Shown: positions 33,101 to 42,928, numbered from the stretch's first letter. The stretch: 64,000 nucleotides of DNA from Vavraia culicis subsp. floridensis (GCF_000192795.1 NW_007360605.1:134485-198484); one strand, 5' to 3'. Translations and numbers: made by a program. The notes: generated by a model not told the origin, from the letters alone.

Positions 33101-33578
33101 CATGATCAGCGCTACCACCCGAAACATTGGTGGTATCATCCACAGCGCTCCTTACCTGTACGCCCAGTCCGTCCATGCCCTCACTAAAGCGTTGTACAAC
33201 GCTATCCTCCACGTTTTCGCCGTACCGCTCCATTATTTCATACAAAACAGCAAAATGTGCCCTCAACACATCATAAACATGCCTGTCATTCTCATACAAC
33301 AGTTCTATCACGCATTCACCAACAACATCCAGCTCGTCAAACAGACCTACCACGTTTAAAAGCTCTTCCAGCACGAACTGCATCTCAGAATTTCTAAATT
33401 TCCTGACACGCACGAATTCAAGAAAAATATGTTTTATGTGCCGAACCGTAAGCTCCTTTAAGGATATGCGGTGCACTTTCTGTTTGATAGCGATGAGATC
33501 GTGGGAAGTGAAAGGATAAGATCGTATTTGTAGGATTGCCTGGAGAATCTTGGTCTTGGTGTGAAGAGCGGTCTGCAT
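30177..33578 (-). CDS. Large ARF guanine-nucleotide exchange factor with Sec7 domain
   Basis: A 1133-residue protein of the large ARF-GEF class (Sec7/BIG or Gea/GBF type), which activates Arf on Golgi membranes. The Sec7 domain spans residues ~335-640: NKRSIGKFLSNNSPVLKEYL, then the catalytic-glutamate loop LPTESQ (Glu415, family LPGEAQ), then ILCLNTDLHN near residue 580 and a closing YLSYVYDSVRRDP. Between the glutamate loop and the NTDLHN motif the family has about 40 residues; here there are about 165. A hydrophilic insert of roughly 125-130 residues, rich in Gly, Asp, Glu, Asn and Lys, splits the domain. Helical regions before (1-310) and after (660-1080) correspond to the DCB/HUS and HDS parts. 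The ATG is preceded by ACCCC. Confidence 0.88.
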   Translation of the reverse strand: MQTALHTKTKILQAILQIRSYPFTSHDLIAIKQKVHRISLKELTVRHIKHIFLEFVRVRKFRNSEMQFVLEELLNVVGLFDELDVVGECVIELLYENDRHVYDVLRAHFAVLYEIMERYGENVEDSVVQRFSEGMDGLGVQVRSAVDDTTNVSGGSADHGRLNRAQPCLSHRTGKKIFYELFIALSHFKNKQLVFFLRPKFVSLVGKKPLKQLYLQHKMYVVVPECLNLEVPTERALFALNHKDLASFVYATVFDPYLFQINPAQDIFYESVFFLFLYFDCEPMMEDLGMQMFGRMVGENEIVGMVEHVEQEEKCGENASSHIKHCCERLMRYDARAKDVVRQKFARFNASADVLDFDNKHLILRSFPLNKRSIGKFLSNNSPVLKEYLKTFDFANLDLLGALRTFLKNFYLPTESQAINKILSAFSERYYECNKDEFGSDGKDLDDIVCGDGADVKCVNGIVGDGGAGGEESNEDELTEGGGSEAEHDRRNGGVADSKGRRTRNKKHGDKKMEGGNVGRDAQNGEKPGVLTNEVQGVYEIADQKNIGDLMNNSKMHAAKDTAKTGTKSTAFDFDSVDILTFCILCLNTDLHNVAIRVKTLKLSFIDRARKCNLSYFFTDRYLSYVYDSVRRDPLVTDSHFIHNLETYRAYYQMINHSSFCTIERMNVCLPCKRAIIRNMCAQSQERVFKMAPDDVIRIIRFGGDAMAMIAYCVWYGDRIRRERVDSFFRIFYAGLEMIEADDSWDARNWQDGENPYVFLKYPLTILNKYKGKNENFFFKRSREADKMKTTLYKVIGSSRDAVFRHFIEENAACNLNVLVRKNVFRLDILDENVLGMVISEETLNTAKELEMYDLFYRMLNLRDFTDYILRNDWIEVDRVERKWINKDVIIRREEIGEDMFCYLNGNVNLLVYFGKCKSVFNLEWLEHIVKDGQKCYMERINVKDDRLMFMVGVLDCLINYERCTGEDTNNGGTEGKNDGNDTMVNSIPISNAGPVADVEQRHDAVNPYEYLINQMASRLDKDERTVLVKNIKKIIALLSLSLPLIVKIVKLPVSDALGKELAKVFMKRIKYKNVCASECEHKIDVDGVVEYIRAKGWESVDKEASELTSEATKVSVEDVGMSKGQNENELDI

Positions 33579-34495
33579 GTGATGGGGTAAAAAAAGCGAA
33601 CGGTTAAATGAGCGTGCATCGGAGAACGATAGCTGTGACCGTGCAGCGAGTGGCGTAGCGGGATGTTCAATGATGTGTGTCCGTTAGGTGTGGTAATGTG
33701 CCGTGCTAGCGGCGAAAAAGATGGAGATGTCCTGAAAATCAGAACACCCAAAAAAAGAACGAAAAGCAACGTAGTGATGGATGACAAAGGGTAAATTTGC
33801 TTGATACGGCAGTTGCACCTACGCTTCGATAGGTAAAAAGAGGAAGTGCTCATTCAAAGGACAGGGAGGTACCAATGATGAGTATGTTATGAAGTGCTCA
33901 TTCAAAGGACAGGGAGGTACCAATGATGAGTATGTTATAAAGTGCTCATTCAAAGGACAGGGATGTGTGCAGATAGGAGCAACCAAGGTAACGGGCAAAT
34001 TTAGTTTTTATAGGAATTTAACTCAAATTGCGCATAAAATGAACACATGCTGGTGACAGGGGTCCTTCTGCTTTATACGCACGCTACCCGATCAAATCGT
34101 GTTAAACATTGTTCTGTGAATATGGCAGTAACGTAATTGCATTTAGAAACGAATGAACAACTTTTTGGTAAACAAAAATAGTTTAATTCTCTTTTCAGGG
34201 AATGCCTCGCATTTTGGTAGCAAAAACCGTGTGCTGAGCAGAAGTAAACATAAATTACCACCTTATCAATTTGTTTGCAAATTATTTTTATTTCCTCACA
34301 CAAACAATTTACCTTAACGTAGGGTTCCTTGGCCAGCCGCTCGAATGAAACGAAGAAATAGCGGTGTGAGGCACAGTTTCTTGCCCTTCATACACAATTT
34401 ATGGCTTGAAGAAGCGTTAAGCTAACGCTCGGACCATGTTCTTTGCTTGATGCGCTGCCAACCGATCTATAAACCAATTTTTGCTTACCCTTGGA
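33579..34495. other. Divergent intergenic region with a minisatellite
   Basis: 917 bp between Sec7 (leftward) and V-ATPase d (rightward). It holds the 48-bp repeat at 33844-33963, CCCC just before the Sec7 start, and AATTTTT plus CCC before the V-ATPase start. Confidence 0.6.
33844..33963. repeat. 48-bp tandem repeat, 2.5 copies
   Basis: Units start at 33844, 33892 and 33940 (AAGTGCTCATTCAAAGGACA ...). The first two are nearly identical and the third breaks off after 24 bases. Confidence 0.95.
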
Positions 34496-35479
34496 ATGCA
34501 AAACGAATACAAAGAAAACGACGACCACGGCTACATCCTCTCGGAGGTGCATGGCAGAGTGTCGCGCATCCTCAAATCGTCGGAATACAAAGCGTTATTG
34601 CAGAGCGATAACATAGACGACGTGATTGTCAAGCTGCAGGGCACGACGTACAGCAAGTACCTGTCGGACAGCATGGAGAAGAGCAAGATGAATCTGATAT
34701 TATCGCTGGACAGGGCCTTTAAACACGAGTTCAACGAGATATATCGGAGGAGTGATGGGTGCTTGAAGGTTTTGCTCACGTTTTTCCTTGAAAGCTACAA
34801 GATAGAGTCGTTTATATACAGGATGTCAAATCCGGAGGAGCCGGAAGAGGAGCTGGGCTTCTTTGTAGAACTGAATGCACTCAAGTTCAGCAACGATATG
34901 CGGGAAGTGAAGAAGTTCGTCATCGATGAGACCTTCCTGAGCCGCTACTTCGACAAGATAAACGTTGAGAACAACATTGAAAAGAACAACTTCCAGATAA
35001 TCAAGAGAATGCTCATGAAATACCACATCGAGGATTTCTACAGCCAAGTGAACGGTGATATGGGATTCATGAAAAGCGTGCTTGAGGTGATGGGCAGCAT
35101 TCAAATCATAGAAATAGTGCTGAACACCATGCACACGAATATCACGGCCGACAACCGAAAGAAACTTTTCCCGGATGTGAATGATCTTGATACCCGGTCA
35201 ATCCACAGCTTGGCAGAATGCAACACGATTGATGATCTGAAGGCAATTATCGGTAAGACGGCGTACCGAGAGACACTCGTGGCAAAGGATTTGCTGAACG
35301 GACTGCAGTTTTACGTTCTCAAAGTGTATTACCGGTCGTTTTCGGTCTTTAACGACTTGTCGTGCGTGTACTGCTATCTCAAATTGAAGGAACAGGAAAT
35401 TAAAAATATATGCTGGGTCGTTGAGTTCTTGGGTGGAGATGAAAGAGATGTGATGGAAAACATTTATTGTGTAAGCTGA
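34496..35479 (+). CDS. VMA6: V-type ATPase subunit d (V0 sector, Vma6)
   Basis: A 327-residue protein. Start taken at the ATG after AATTTTTGCTTACCC; five upstream residues are not supported. Subunit d caps the V0 proteolipid ring and couples it to the V1 stalk. Family features are GYILSEVHGRVSRILKSSEY at the N-terminus (family GY.E..VRG....LL...DY), the GTTYSKYL segment, helical bundles with LLTFFLESYKIESFIYRM, and a C-terminal half with KDLLNGLQFYVLKVYY and the closing KLKEQEIKNICWV. At 327 residues it is slightly shorter than the ~345-350 of yeast and human. With the probable subunit F gene at 345-689, the window encodes both a rotor-cap and a central-stalk part of the pump. Confidence 0.9.
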   Translation: MQNEYKENDDHGYILSEVHGRVSRILKSSEYKALLQSDNIDDVIVKLQGTTYSKYLSDSMEKSKMNLILSLDRAFKHEFNEIYRRSDGCLKVLLTFFLESYKIESFIYRMSNPEEPEEELGFFVELNALKFSNDMREVKKFVIDETFLSRYFDKINVENNIEKNNFQIIKRMLMKYHIEDFYSQVNGDMGFMKSVLEVMGSIQIIEIVLNTMHTNITADNRKKLFPDVNDLDTRSIHSLAECNTIDDLKAIIGKTAYRETLVAKDLLNGLQFYVLKVYYRSFSVFNDLSCVYCYLKLKEQEIKNICWVVEFLGGDERDVMENIYCVS

Positions 35480-37434
35480 GACCGGCATATAACACGAATA
35501 CGTTGCATTTAGATGGTGTAATTAAACGATGGTACGCTCAGTTGCTTGACGAGGCGTTCATATCCTGTCTGGTGGGCGGGCAGGGAATGTGGACGTGTTA
35601 CTTCTGTCTAAACATCCCACACCTCTTTTTTAAACTGTTTGCTGTTCAAAATCGCACGTGCGGCCGAAAAGACTGGCCCGTTCAATGCAAGGTTTTACGT
35701 GTGGTGTGATTTAACACGTTGCCATTGCACAGGCAGAATATTTGGTGCGCATGACATGCGTCCGTGCTGTAAGATCAATGCCAACCACAATTTGTTCGCA
35801 TCTGATTCTTTCCCCTTTTTTAGTCATCAGTGATCGGCACTACGAGTGAAAACATTGCTTTACAAGGGACAAGCACAGTTCTGTGCAAGTAGATCGAATC
35901 ATCTCTGCGTTTATCAACGTTGTTCGATGGATCACCGCTAAGGAATACGGAGATGCTCCTTTCATGATCGATTGGTTTGAACACTCTTGATTGGTGGCGA
36001 GAACATAAAATGGCATGCATTATCGCGTATTAACCAGAATGCGCCATTCAAACAACGCACCCCGTCCAAATTGTGATTAAATTTCCTTCTACGTGTTATT
36101 CCACTTTACGGAAAAAGTGTGTGAATCCATTCACAGTCCCATTTGTAACGCAATGTCCTCGTTTACAAAGGCATAATAAAGCGAGTAAGGATGGCAAATA
36201 CATTTTTGTACCGTTATGGTACGCTTGATGACACCCTTTCATGGTAAATGGACGTGATAAGTAATATCACGGTGAGCCATCGAATTTGATAATCGATCAA
36301 TCGTTTAAATCATGATCATGTTGAAATGATAGATAGCGCACCGTAAAAAGCATTGATATGCTGAAGAAGCCCCTACGATTACCAATCGGAGATCGGTAAT
36401 GTTAAACTGTTCTGCAGAATGTTCTCTGTGTTCAGCACTGCTAATCATGCCGGTGCTCTTTGTCGGTGTGTCAGCTTAAATTGCTAGTTTTTAGAAAAGC
36501 GCCATCCGTGTCTGCTCTGTTAAAAGTGCTTGAAAAGCAGGAATTATCTGCTGAGCAGGAAGTTGTGTTTATTTCTTGTGGCGAGCATTCGCACCACAGA
36601 TGAAGAGGAACTGTCCGCCAGATAAGCACTTGCACCCATTTTGCCAATTACACATGTAAAACTAGCACGTACGTGCCATGGAATCATCCTTTTACATCAC
36701 AGTACGTTTTGCATATTTGAGCGTGTGAGTCACGAGCAACTCGTTCAACCACCCTTTTGAGATGCCAAATTTCATTCAAATCGTAGATACCATAAATTAA
36801 GCCACCATATATGATTAGAAATTGAGCATTCAACAGAGGGTGAGATTGTTGCGTACTATAGGACATGGAACAGTAGCAAAGAAGAAAATACACGAATTTA
36901 TTGCTATTTCATCGTGCCATTGCACGGGCAGAAAATGCTTACACCTGCGCAAACGAATCAAAGAACAATGCATTGCACGGAATTGGCATCAGTGAATTGC
37001 TTTAGTGGTATTCTATTGGCTCTGATTCCTAAAAAATCATTTTTGCACCAAGAATAGGAGAGGATTATTGCGTGTTGTACTAAAATATGTTATTGATCTG
37101 CTCTGCTTTCAGTTTTCACACGCTCCCCAGCGGTCATAACACCGCTTTCTAACATATTATCAGCAACGCATCAAACAATCATTCGGTGTCTGACCGACCG
37201 TTGTTATCTCCATATCTACTAATATGGAATAAAATCGCGTATCTAATGATTTGCATCTCACAATATCACAGATCACAATGATTAATTAATTACTTTTCTT
37301 CCCCTATAAGCTAATTGGAATGCTGTTAATTAAAAGGAGCAGTAGATTCTGATTCAATAATACTTAAAATTGGTTATTGGTCATTACGGTGCATCTGAAA
37401 AGTATTTAATGAGATAATTTCTCCCGTGTTGTAA
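35480..37434. other. Long intergenic region
   Basis: About 2 kb of AT-rich sequence. The frames near 35467-35709, 35820-36020 and 36684-36893 lack start signals and domains. The AATTTCTCCC at ~37415-37424 is the promoter of the next gene. Confidence 0.6.
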
Positions 37435-38259
37435 ATGAACGACGACGAAAACACCAAAAAAACTAGCCGTCTTATAGGTTTTGTGGCCTTGGGCTTATCC
37501 TTCATGCTGTATGCCGTGTTTGTACTGGTTATGTTCTTCATGATGACCGACACGTACATATTCTGGGCATGGTGGTGGGCCCTGGTGATAGTGGCCGGTA
37601 TCATCGGAACAGCCGTGGTGACATTCCTGCTCAAAGGGCTTATCGGCCTGATAGTAAATGTTCTCCTGTTTCTTGTCATACTCGTGTGCATATTCTTGCA
37701 ATACTGGTTCAGAACAGAAAGAGTGCTCGTCCTGGGTTCTATGGACGATGCGGTGAAGAAGTTCTCCGCTGCAAGTGCTGAAGAGTTAAGCACAAGCTTC
37801 TTTGAAAAGCATCCGCGGCGGGTTATCATCTTTGTTGGCGGTACAGACGGAGGTGGTGCTAAGTCGAAGCCGCCAGCTGAGAGCGGAGAGGAGAACACCC
37901 AAGAAGAAGCGGGAGGAGATGATGCTGCGGAAAAGGCTAGTATTAGTGTGGATGACCTGAAGAAGGCAATAAAAACAAATTTGGAGAAAGCCGGTAAGGA
38001 AAAGGAAAAGAAAATACATACTATAGAACTTGATGACAAGCTCAAATACGAGACTGGAAAGACGAAAAATGCCAAGAACATTGTCGATGCGGTTTCTAAA
38101 ACCAAATATGCGTCTCAGATCAAGGAGGGTATGATTGAGTTTCCTAAAAATATGAATTTTGGTGCTGCGTTTGAGGAGGGAGAGGGAGCGAAGAACGGAA
38201 TAACAGTAGAAAAACTTGCAAGTGACTATAAGATAGAGAAGAAAGAAAAAACAAGTTAG
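37435..38259 (+). CDS. Three-helix membrane protein with charged cytosolic tail
   Basis: A 274-residue protein. Three membrane helices lie at residues ~12-37, 42-66 and 68-92. The second opens with FWAWWWALV, an unusual aromatic cluster. Residues 93-274 form a hydrophilic tail with a Gly/Pro/Glu stretch (GGTDGGGAKSKPPAESGEE), then alternating Lys/Glu helices. No enzymatic motif was recognised. Codons in this gene are GC-richer than in the LRR genes, hinting at good expression. The start is supported by AATTTCTCCC shortly before the ATG. The layout (short loops, helices first, long charged tail) would suit a scaffold in an internal membrane. The function is unknown. Confidence 0.78.
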   Translation: MNDDENTKKTSRLIGFVALGLSFMLYAVFVLVMFFMMTDTYIFWAWWWALVIVAGIIGTAVVTFLLKGLIGLIVNVLLFLVILVCIFLQYWFRTERVLVLGSMDDAVKKFSAASAEELSTSFFEKHPRRVIIFVGGTDGGGAKSKPPAESGEENTQEEAGGDDAAEKASISVDDLKKAIKTNLEKAGKEKEKKIHTIELDDKLKYETGKTKNAKNIVDAVSKTKYASQIKEGMIEFPKNMNFGAAFEEGEGAKNGITVEKLASDYKIEKKEKTS

Positions 38260-39986
38260 AAAGCAAGTTGCGGTTCTTATATCGTAGGTTAAATAAAAAG
38301 TACCATGAAAATATTTGTTGATTTCTTTTGGACAGGACAGCACGCTGCTCAGTGCAGAGACAGAGGAGATATCTGCGCTGTATCCAGAACATATTTTGAA
38401 TATGAGCTGTAAACGCTTCTTCACAAAATGATACCGTATTTTCACACGTAGCTCAGGGCATGCAACATGTGACACGCTCGAATTACACAAATTGCTAATT
38501 ACGGCGTATAAAATAATTTTTATTCGTCATGGGAGGAAGAACTCTTCGTATGGCACTGCCACATCCGTTTGAAAACACATCGTAGTTGTAGTGAAGAGCC
38601 TCCTTGCTAGAATACGGTAGGTGCTGCCCATAAAGCATCCCATTAATACATGTTTCCTCAAAAGACCATGATATGTGTTTCATTCTCATCGTGAGCTCGT
38701 ATTTCAGCCATGTATTAACAACGTATTACATAATTTTTCTGTGCTACTCACAGTCACAAAAATGGTAATATCTTCGCCAGATGATAAAGATTGGCAACAG
38801 TTCATAGACCCAGCGCACCCGAAATGCTCAGTAAACAAAAATAATCGTGCAAATGAACTTTTAGTGAAAAAAGCTTGGTGAGCAAAATCGGCCGACCAAA
38901 ACACCCATAATTATTCGTTTTTACATTATTTTTGTTCCTGAAAGACATTTTATCGTTCCACTTTCCAAATCAAGAAAAAGTCATACATTAAAATATGACG
39001 TATAAAACATAAACAATCACATTTTTACCATTTGCGCAGGCAATCCACGATGAAGTACCATAATTTGGAACCATATCAAATCACCGTTTATCCAAAAGAT
39101 ATTTAACTGTTGTCCGCATCTTTTTAGCCTCTATTTATCTTCCACCACTTTCGTACACATATATCGCAATTCTGGCATGGCGGTTAAAGCGTACTGTGCG
39201 TGGTTCAGAGATAGTGGCTGATGTCCTATCATTGCGGGACATGAAATGATAAATGGGTGTTACACCGGATAAAACGTGTATAGACAGCAAATGTACGTGA
39301 GATCTGGATGGAGTGCATCCACTGCATAGCAGGACCGTTTTAAATGCTTTAACCGTTCTATTCGTTGAAGCACTTTCAAACACCGTTAATTTTTGATGTG
39401 TGCGATGCGCTATTTATCTTTCAACAATTCTGCGTTGGTAATTGGCGGATAAACGGTAGAAGGATTGATGGTTGATAGAGCGTATTTTTTGGAAGGACAA
39501 AAAATATTTCTTTTAGACCGCCCCGTTTCGATGAAATTTCAAACAATGGCGACAGCCCAGTTCTGAAAAGAGAGCTGAATGCTCTACAAAAACGTGCAGG
39601 CACGGCAGTGCCTGGACATAAACTGTCCATGCCGAGGTACGGTGACGGGTATCAGAATTGAAACGGGAACGAACGGAAGATTTCGCGTTTTGAGCTGTTT
39701 GAAACTCGGATGCATATCACAGATATTACAGTTAACTGTATCAAAATGAGGAACATGCTGCTGTTTTTGGAATATATCACGCTAAATTTTGCAGTAAAAT
39801 AGGCTAAAACGGGTATAAACAAGGACATCTGCTTTTCACACGCCTGCTGCATTCCAAAAGCACGTTCTAAGCGGAGGTACCGCCCTTATTGTTTGTTTAT
39901 ATGATTCAGAAGAATGATAGATTGATCAGATTAAACACATTTGTTTTATTTTAATGTATAAAAAGACGAGGGTTGCGCAAAATAGA
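38260..39986. other. Intergenic with possible decayed frames
   Basis: A leftward ATG frame of 62 codons (38495-38680, containing YGQHLPYSSKEALHYNY) and a rightward stretch without ATG (39478-39660, ending KLSMPRYGDGYQN) read like protein, but neither has a confirmed start. No repeat or RNA gene was seen. Confidence 0.4.
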
Positions 39987-40589
39987 ATGTCTACATCTAA
40001 AAACATTGACACCGGCAAACGCACGGGAAGAAAGAAGCATATTTCCTATGCTGCACTGATATCCCAGGCGCTTCTCAACAGCGCAAATAATAGACTAACA
40101 CTCAAGGAAATATACCATTTTATCTCTACAAACTATCCTGAGTACACAATGCACAAGCAGGGGTGGCAGAACAGCATACGCCACAATTTATCGCTCAACA
40201 AGGCCTTCTACAAGGAACCTAAGGTTAAGGGCACGCCCGGAAAAGGCTCGTACTGGTCGATCGATCTCAAGGAGGCAGAGGCTATTCTTGACAAGTCAGA
40301 CAGGTCAATCAGAACGGCATCGCGCATACGACGCGGCTACGGACACACAAACAACTGTCTCAACCGGAAGAGAAGCCCGTTCTTGGAGGATATCCGTATA
40401 TCAGACGACAAGAAAAAAAGAGCACACAAAACGATTATTTTTAATGGAGACTTGAATCCTTATAACGAGAGCCTTGAGGCATTTTTTGGTCTTCCCAATC
40501 ACCGCGATAATGAGGAGGGCGAGGATGGTGGAAGAGATAGGACCGACTGGCAGAATTACTGCGGAGTAAACTCCTATTTTAAATTCTAA
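39987..40589 (+). CDS. Forkhead-domain transcription factor
   Basis: A 200-residue protein with a forkhead (winged-helix) DNA-binding domain at residues ~19-100: ISYAALISQALLNSANNRLT (helix 1), LKEIYHFISTNYPEY (helix 2), recognition helix WQNSIRHNLSLNKAFYK (Trp60 to Lys76, with the DNA-contacting Asn and His kept) and wing GTPGKGSYWSID. A short basic/acidic tail follows. No FHA domain is present, so it resembles the small forkheads rather than Fkh1/2. The start at 39987 follows GAGGGTTGCGCAAAATAG, while an in-frame ATG at 39954 would add 11 residues. Targets are unknown; in fungi forkheads control cell-cycle and ribosomal-protein genes. Confidence 0.93.
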   Translation: MSTSKNIDTGKRTGRKKHISYAALISQALLNSANNRLTLKEIYHFISTNYPEYTMHKQGWQNSIRHNLSLNKAFYKEPKVKGTPGKGSYWSIDLKEAEAILDKSDRSIRTASRIRRGYGHTNNCLNRKRSPFLEDIRISDDKKKRAHKTIIFNGDLNPYNESLEAFFGLPNHRDNEEGEDGGRDRTDWQNYCGVNSYFKF

Positions 40590-42021
40590 TAAAAGACCTA
40601 GATAAACAGCAACAGCACGTTTTTGATGTATTTTATGCCAAGTACAGCATACTTCAGGTATGTGCCCCCTTTTTACTTTTTGCACAGCTTAATCGATAGT
40701 ATGCTGCAAATATGCCAACTATCCAATAAAGAAATGCAATCTATCAATATCAGTGTTTAATTAAAAATTACCATAAATGTTTTTTAATTACGCCTATCAT
40801 CGAATAATGACAGACGTGCCGCTATGTAGAGAGGGAAATAAAAAACTGGACGAGCATCCTTACAACTGCGCTTTTGCGGTAAAATGCAAATTCGTACGGA
40901 ATGGTAACAAATGCGTTGTTCGCAATGGAGCGTCGTAAAAAGAAATAATTTAGGTGTTGTTAGTTTATTTCTTGTTATAAGTAACTTACGTGCTGTGTTG
41001 AACGCATTGTTCGTATGCAGGTCTGCATACAGAAACTGCGATGTTATATGCTTGCCAACATTCCCGTTGATGTAGGGCAGTACGTTTGATAAGTTGTACT
41101 TAAGACTAACACTTCTGCAGCAGGCGGTGTTCACTATCCACGAATTTCCACAAACCTTGTTCTTGTTCAAATAATTTACGGTAAAAGCCATTTCCGTTCA
41201 GTGAACATTCTTTTTACGAATAACTCAGCAACAAGCCCACAACTATCACAATATGATAGGTGTGGGCTTGAACAGTAAGATAATTCCGCACATCTTTATC
41301 CTATAACCTGAAATGTGGCACCACCCTTTGCAATGCACTAAACGTTCTACGATTTGAACAAATATAGCAGATTGATGTGCTTTTAGCTTCTTAAGTATTT
41401 CAAATGGTACCATGTTGTGAGCTAAAAATGGTCATTTATCGGTACGGCCCATTACCGCGGGATTTACCTGGGCATGCCGTGATATTTAATCACGAAAACT
41501 GCGATAAAAATTGATCATAATTAACCATATTGATCAACTGATCAGATTTATTTACTCCGTGATTCATTCGTGTATTGGTGGTGAGTTGATCCAGAAATTT
41601 GACCATTCCCTAAATCACAATGTTTCGAGAAAAAGAATGCCCAATAAATTAATGTTCATATTACACATTAGTGCTTCCTTCCTGGCATGCTAATGCCCAT
41701 CCTGTCTTGTCGTAGATTATTATTTAGTCTTTGCTCATTTAAGACATCATGTCATAAAAACAGGTGCTACGAGAATGAGATGGTAAACCTTGCTGTTTTA
41801 TCACAGAACTGATCTGATATCACAGTACGGTACATAATGCTTTGTATTGTTGGCACTTGATGCGACTTGCAGGCTGAATGCTCTCCTATGCAAGCTGTCT
41901 GGGCTGTGTATGCAGGCTTTAACGTTTGTTTGGCATGTTTGCGTGGTATTTTGGGCTTATCCAGAGCAGAACGCGAGTTGCACCACATAAAATCTCATCC
42001 ATTTTCTCGATCCCTGCCCAA
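40590..42021. other. Intergenic, one doubtful ORF
   Basis: A leftward ATG frame of 135 codons (40784-41191) opens MAFTVNYLNKNKVCGNSW but has no promoter signal, is rich in Cys/Ser/Tyr as chance frames are, and matches nothing recognised. CCCTGCCC at ~42012-42019 belongs to EMG1. Confidence 0.5.
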
Positions 42022-42579
42022 ATGACCAAGAAAATATTTTTTGTCATTCAGGAAGCGCCATTCGCAGGCACAGAAAAACACAGAATAACCCAGAGCAGGC
42101 CATCAGCACCGGCTCGCCCAGACATCACGCATCATATTCTTCTTACTATCATAGATTCGCCTTTATACAAGGCCAACAAATGCAAAGTTTACATCAAAAC
42201 GGTTAACAACATTTTGGTAGAAATAAACGAGGGAACACGAATACCACGGACGATGACAAGGTTTATGGGACTGATGAGGGATGTGCTACGCAAGTTGAGG
42301 ATAAAAAGTGAGGATAAGACGCTCATGCGTGTAATAAAGAGCAAAATGGACTTTCCGCCTGGAGCAGTTAAAATAGGCATGTCACACGAGGGAGAAAGAA
42401 TTTGCAACGAGCATTTTGCGGCAGATAATGTGGTTTTGTACGTGAGTGCCAAACAACGGGGAGAGGATAGGTTTGAGGATACAGACATTCGTATGAAGGT
42501 CAGTGACTACGAATTGAGTGGTGCTGCAGCCGTCGGAAAGGCCATATACTTTATTGAAGGCATGCTAGACATATTTTAG
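42022..42579 (+). CDS. EMG1: Ribosome biogenesis methyltransferase EMG1/Nep1
   Basis: A 185-residue SPOUT-class enzyme that methylates a pseudouridine of 18S rRNA and helps assemble the small ribosomal subunit in the nucleolus. Family blocks in order: HHILLTIIDSPLYKANKCKV, VYIKTVNNILVEINEGTRIP, RTMTRFMGLMRDVL, the RVIK strand, PPGAVKIGMSH, then VSDYELSGAAAVGKAIYFIE, which forms the knotted cofactor pocket (family LS...A..K...A.E). It is shorter than the ~245 residues of yeast, missing the N-terminal extension and trimmed in loops. The start follows CCCTGCCCAA directly; 32 upstream in-frame residues are discounted. Confidence 0.93.
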   Translation: MTKKIFFVIQEAPFAGTEKHRITQSRPSAPARPDITHHILLTIIDSPLYKANKCKVYIKTVNNILVEINEGTRIPRTMTRFMGLMRDVLRKLRIKSEDKTLMRVIKSKMDFPPGAVKIGMSHEGERICNEHFAADNVVLYVSAKQRGEDRFEDTDIRMKVSDYELSGAAAVGKAIYFIEGMLDIF

Positions 42580-42794
42580 AAGTAAAGTGTTGCTTATGAT
42601 TTGTGTAATCTTTTAGGTCTGGCGTGCGATTTGTCCAGGATTTGGTCTAAAACTATTTTGACACATATTGTAGCAGCACATAGTGCGAGTTTTGGCCATT
42701 CTCGATTCTTATGCGGAAACATTACCGCATGGTCTACACATGTGCCCAATGTGCTGCTTTACTATTCTTGTAGATCGATAAATGCACACCTCAA

Positions 42795-42866
42795 TCCGTG
42801 ATGGTCCAGTGGTTAGGATTACGGTCTCTCACACCGTAGGCCCGAGTTCGATTCTCGGTCACGGAA
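42795..42866 (+). tRNA. tRNA-Glu (anticodon CUC)
   Basis: A 72-nt cloverleaf with a 7-bp acceptor (TCCGTGA pairing with TCACGGA, 42795-42801 with 42859-42865), discriminator A at 42866, D-arm with the A-box-like TGGTCCAGTGG, anticodon stem ACGGT/ACCGT with loop CTCTCAC (anticodon CTC at 42828-42830), and a T-arm containing GTTCGATTC. It has no intron and CCA is not encoded. It would read GAG codons. Confidence 0.96.
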
Positions 42867-42868
42867 TC

Positions 42869-42874
42869 TTTTTT
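42869..42874 (+). terminator. RNA polymerase III T-tract
   Basis: A run of six T begins two bases after the tRNA discriminator base, the usual Pol III stop signal. Confidence 0.85.
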
Positions 42875-42928
42875 CATGACCAATCGATGTTCTGTACATA
42901 TATTTAAACAATTTTCATCACCGTTCAC

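Noticed and set aside
33458..33853. 131-codon ATG frame with one hydrophobic helix overlapping the start of the Sec7 gene in another frame, same strand
   Set aside because: Sec7 has its own ACCCC start signal and a conserved domain. This frame has a chance-like Ser/Pro/Arg composition and part of it is encoded by Sec7 DNA.
40784..41191. 135-codon ATG frame, and a GTAAGT inside it that might mark an intron
   Set aside because: No AAATTT/CCC signal, no plausible branch point and AG at the right distance, and no recognised domain.
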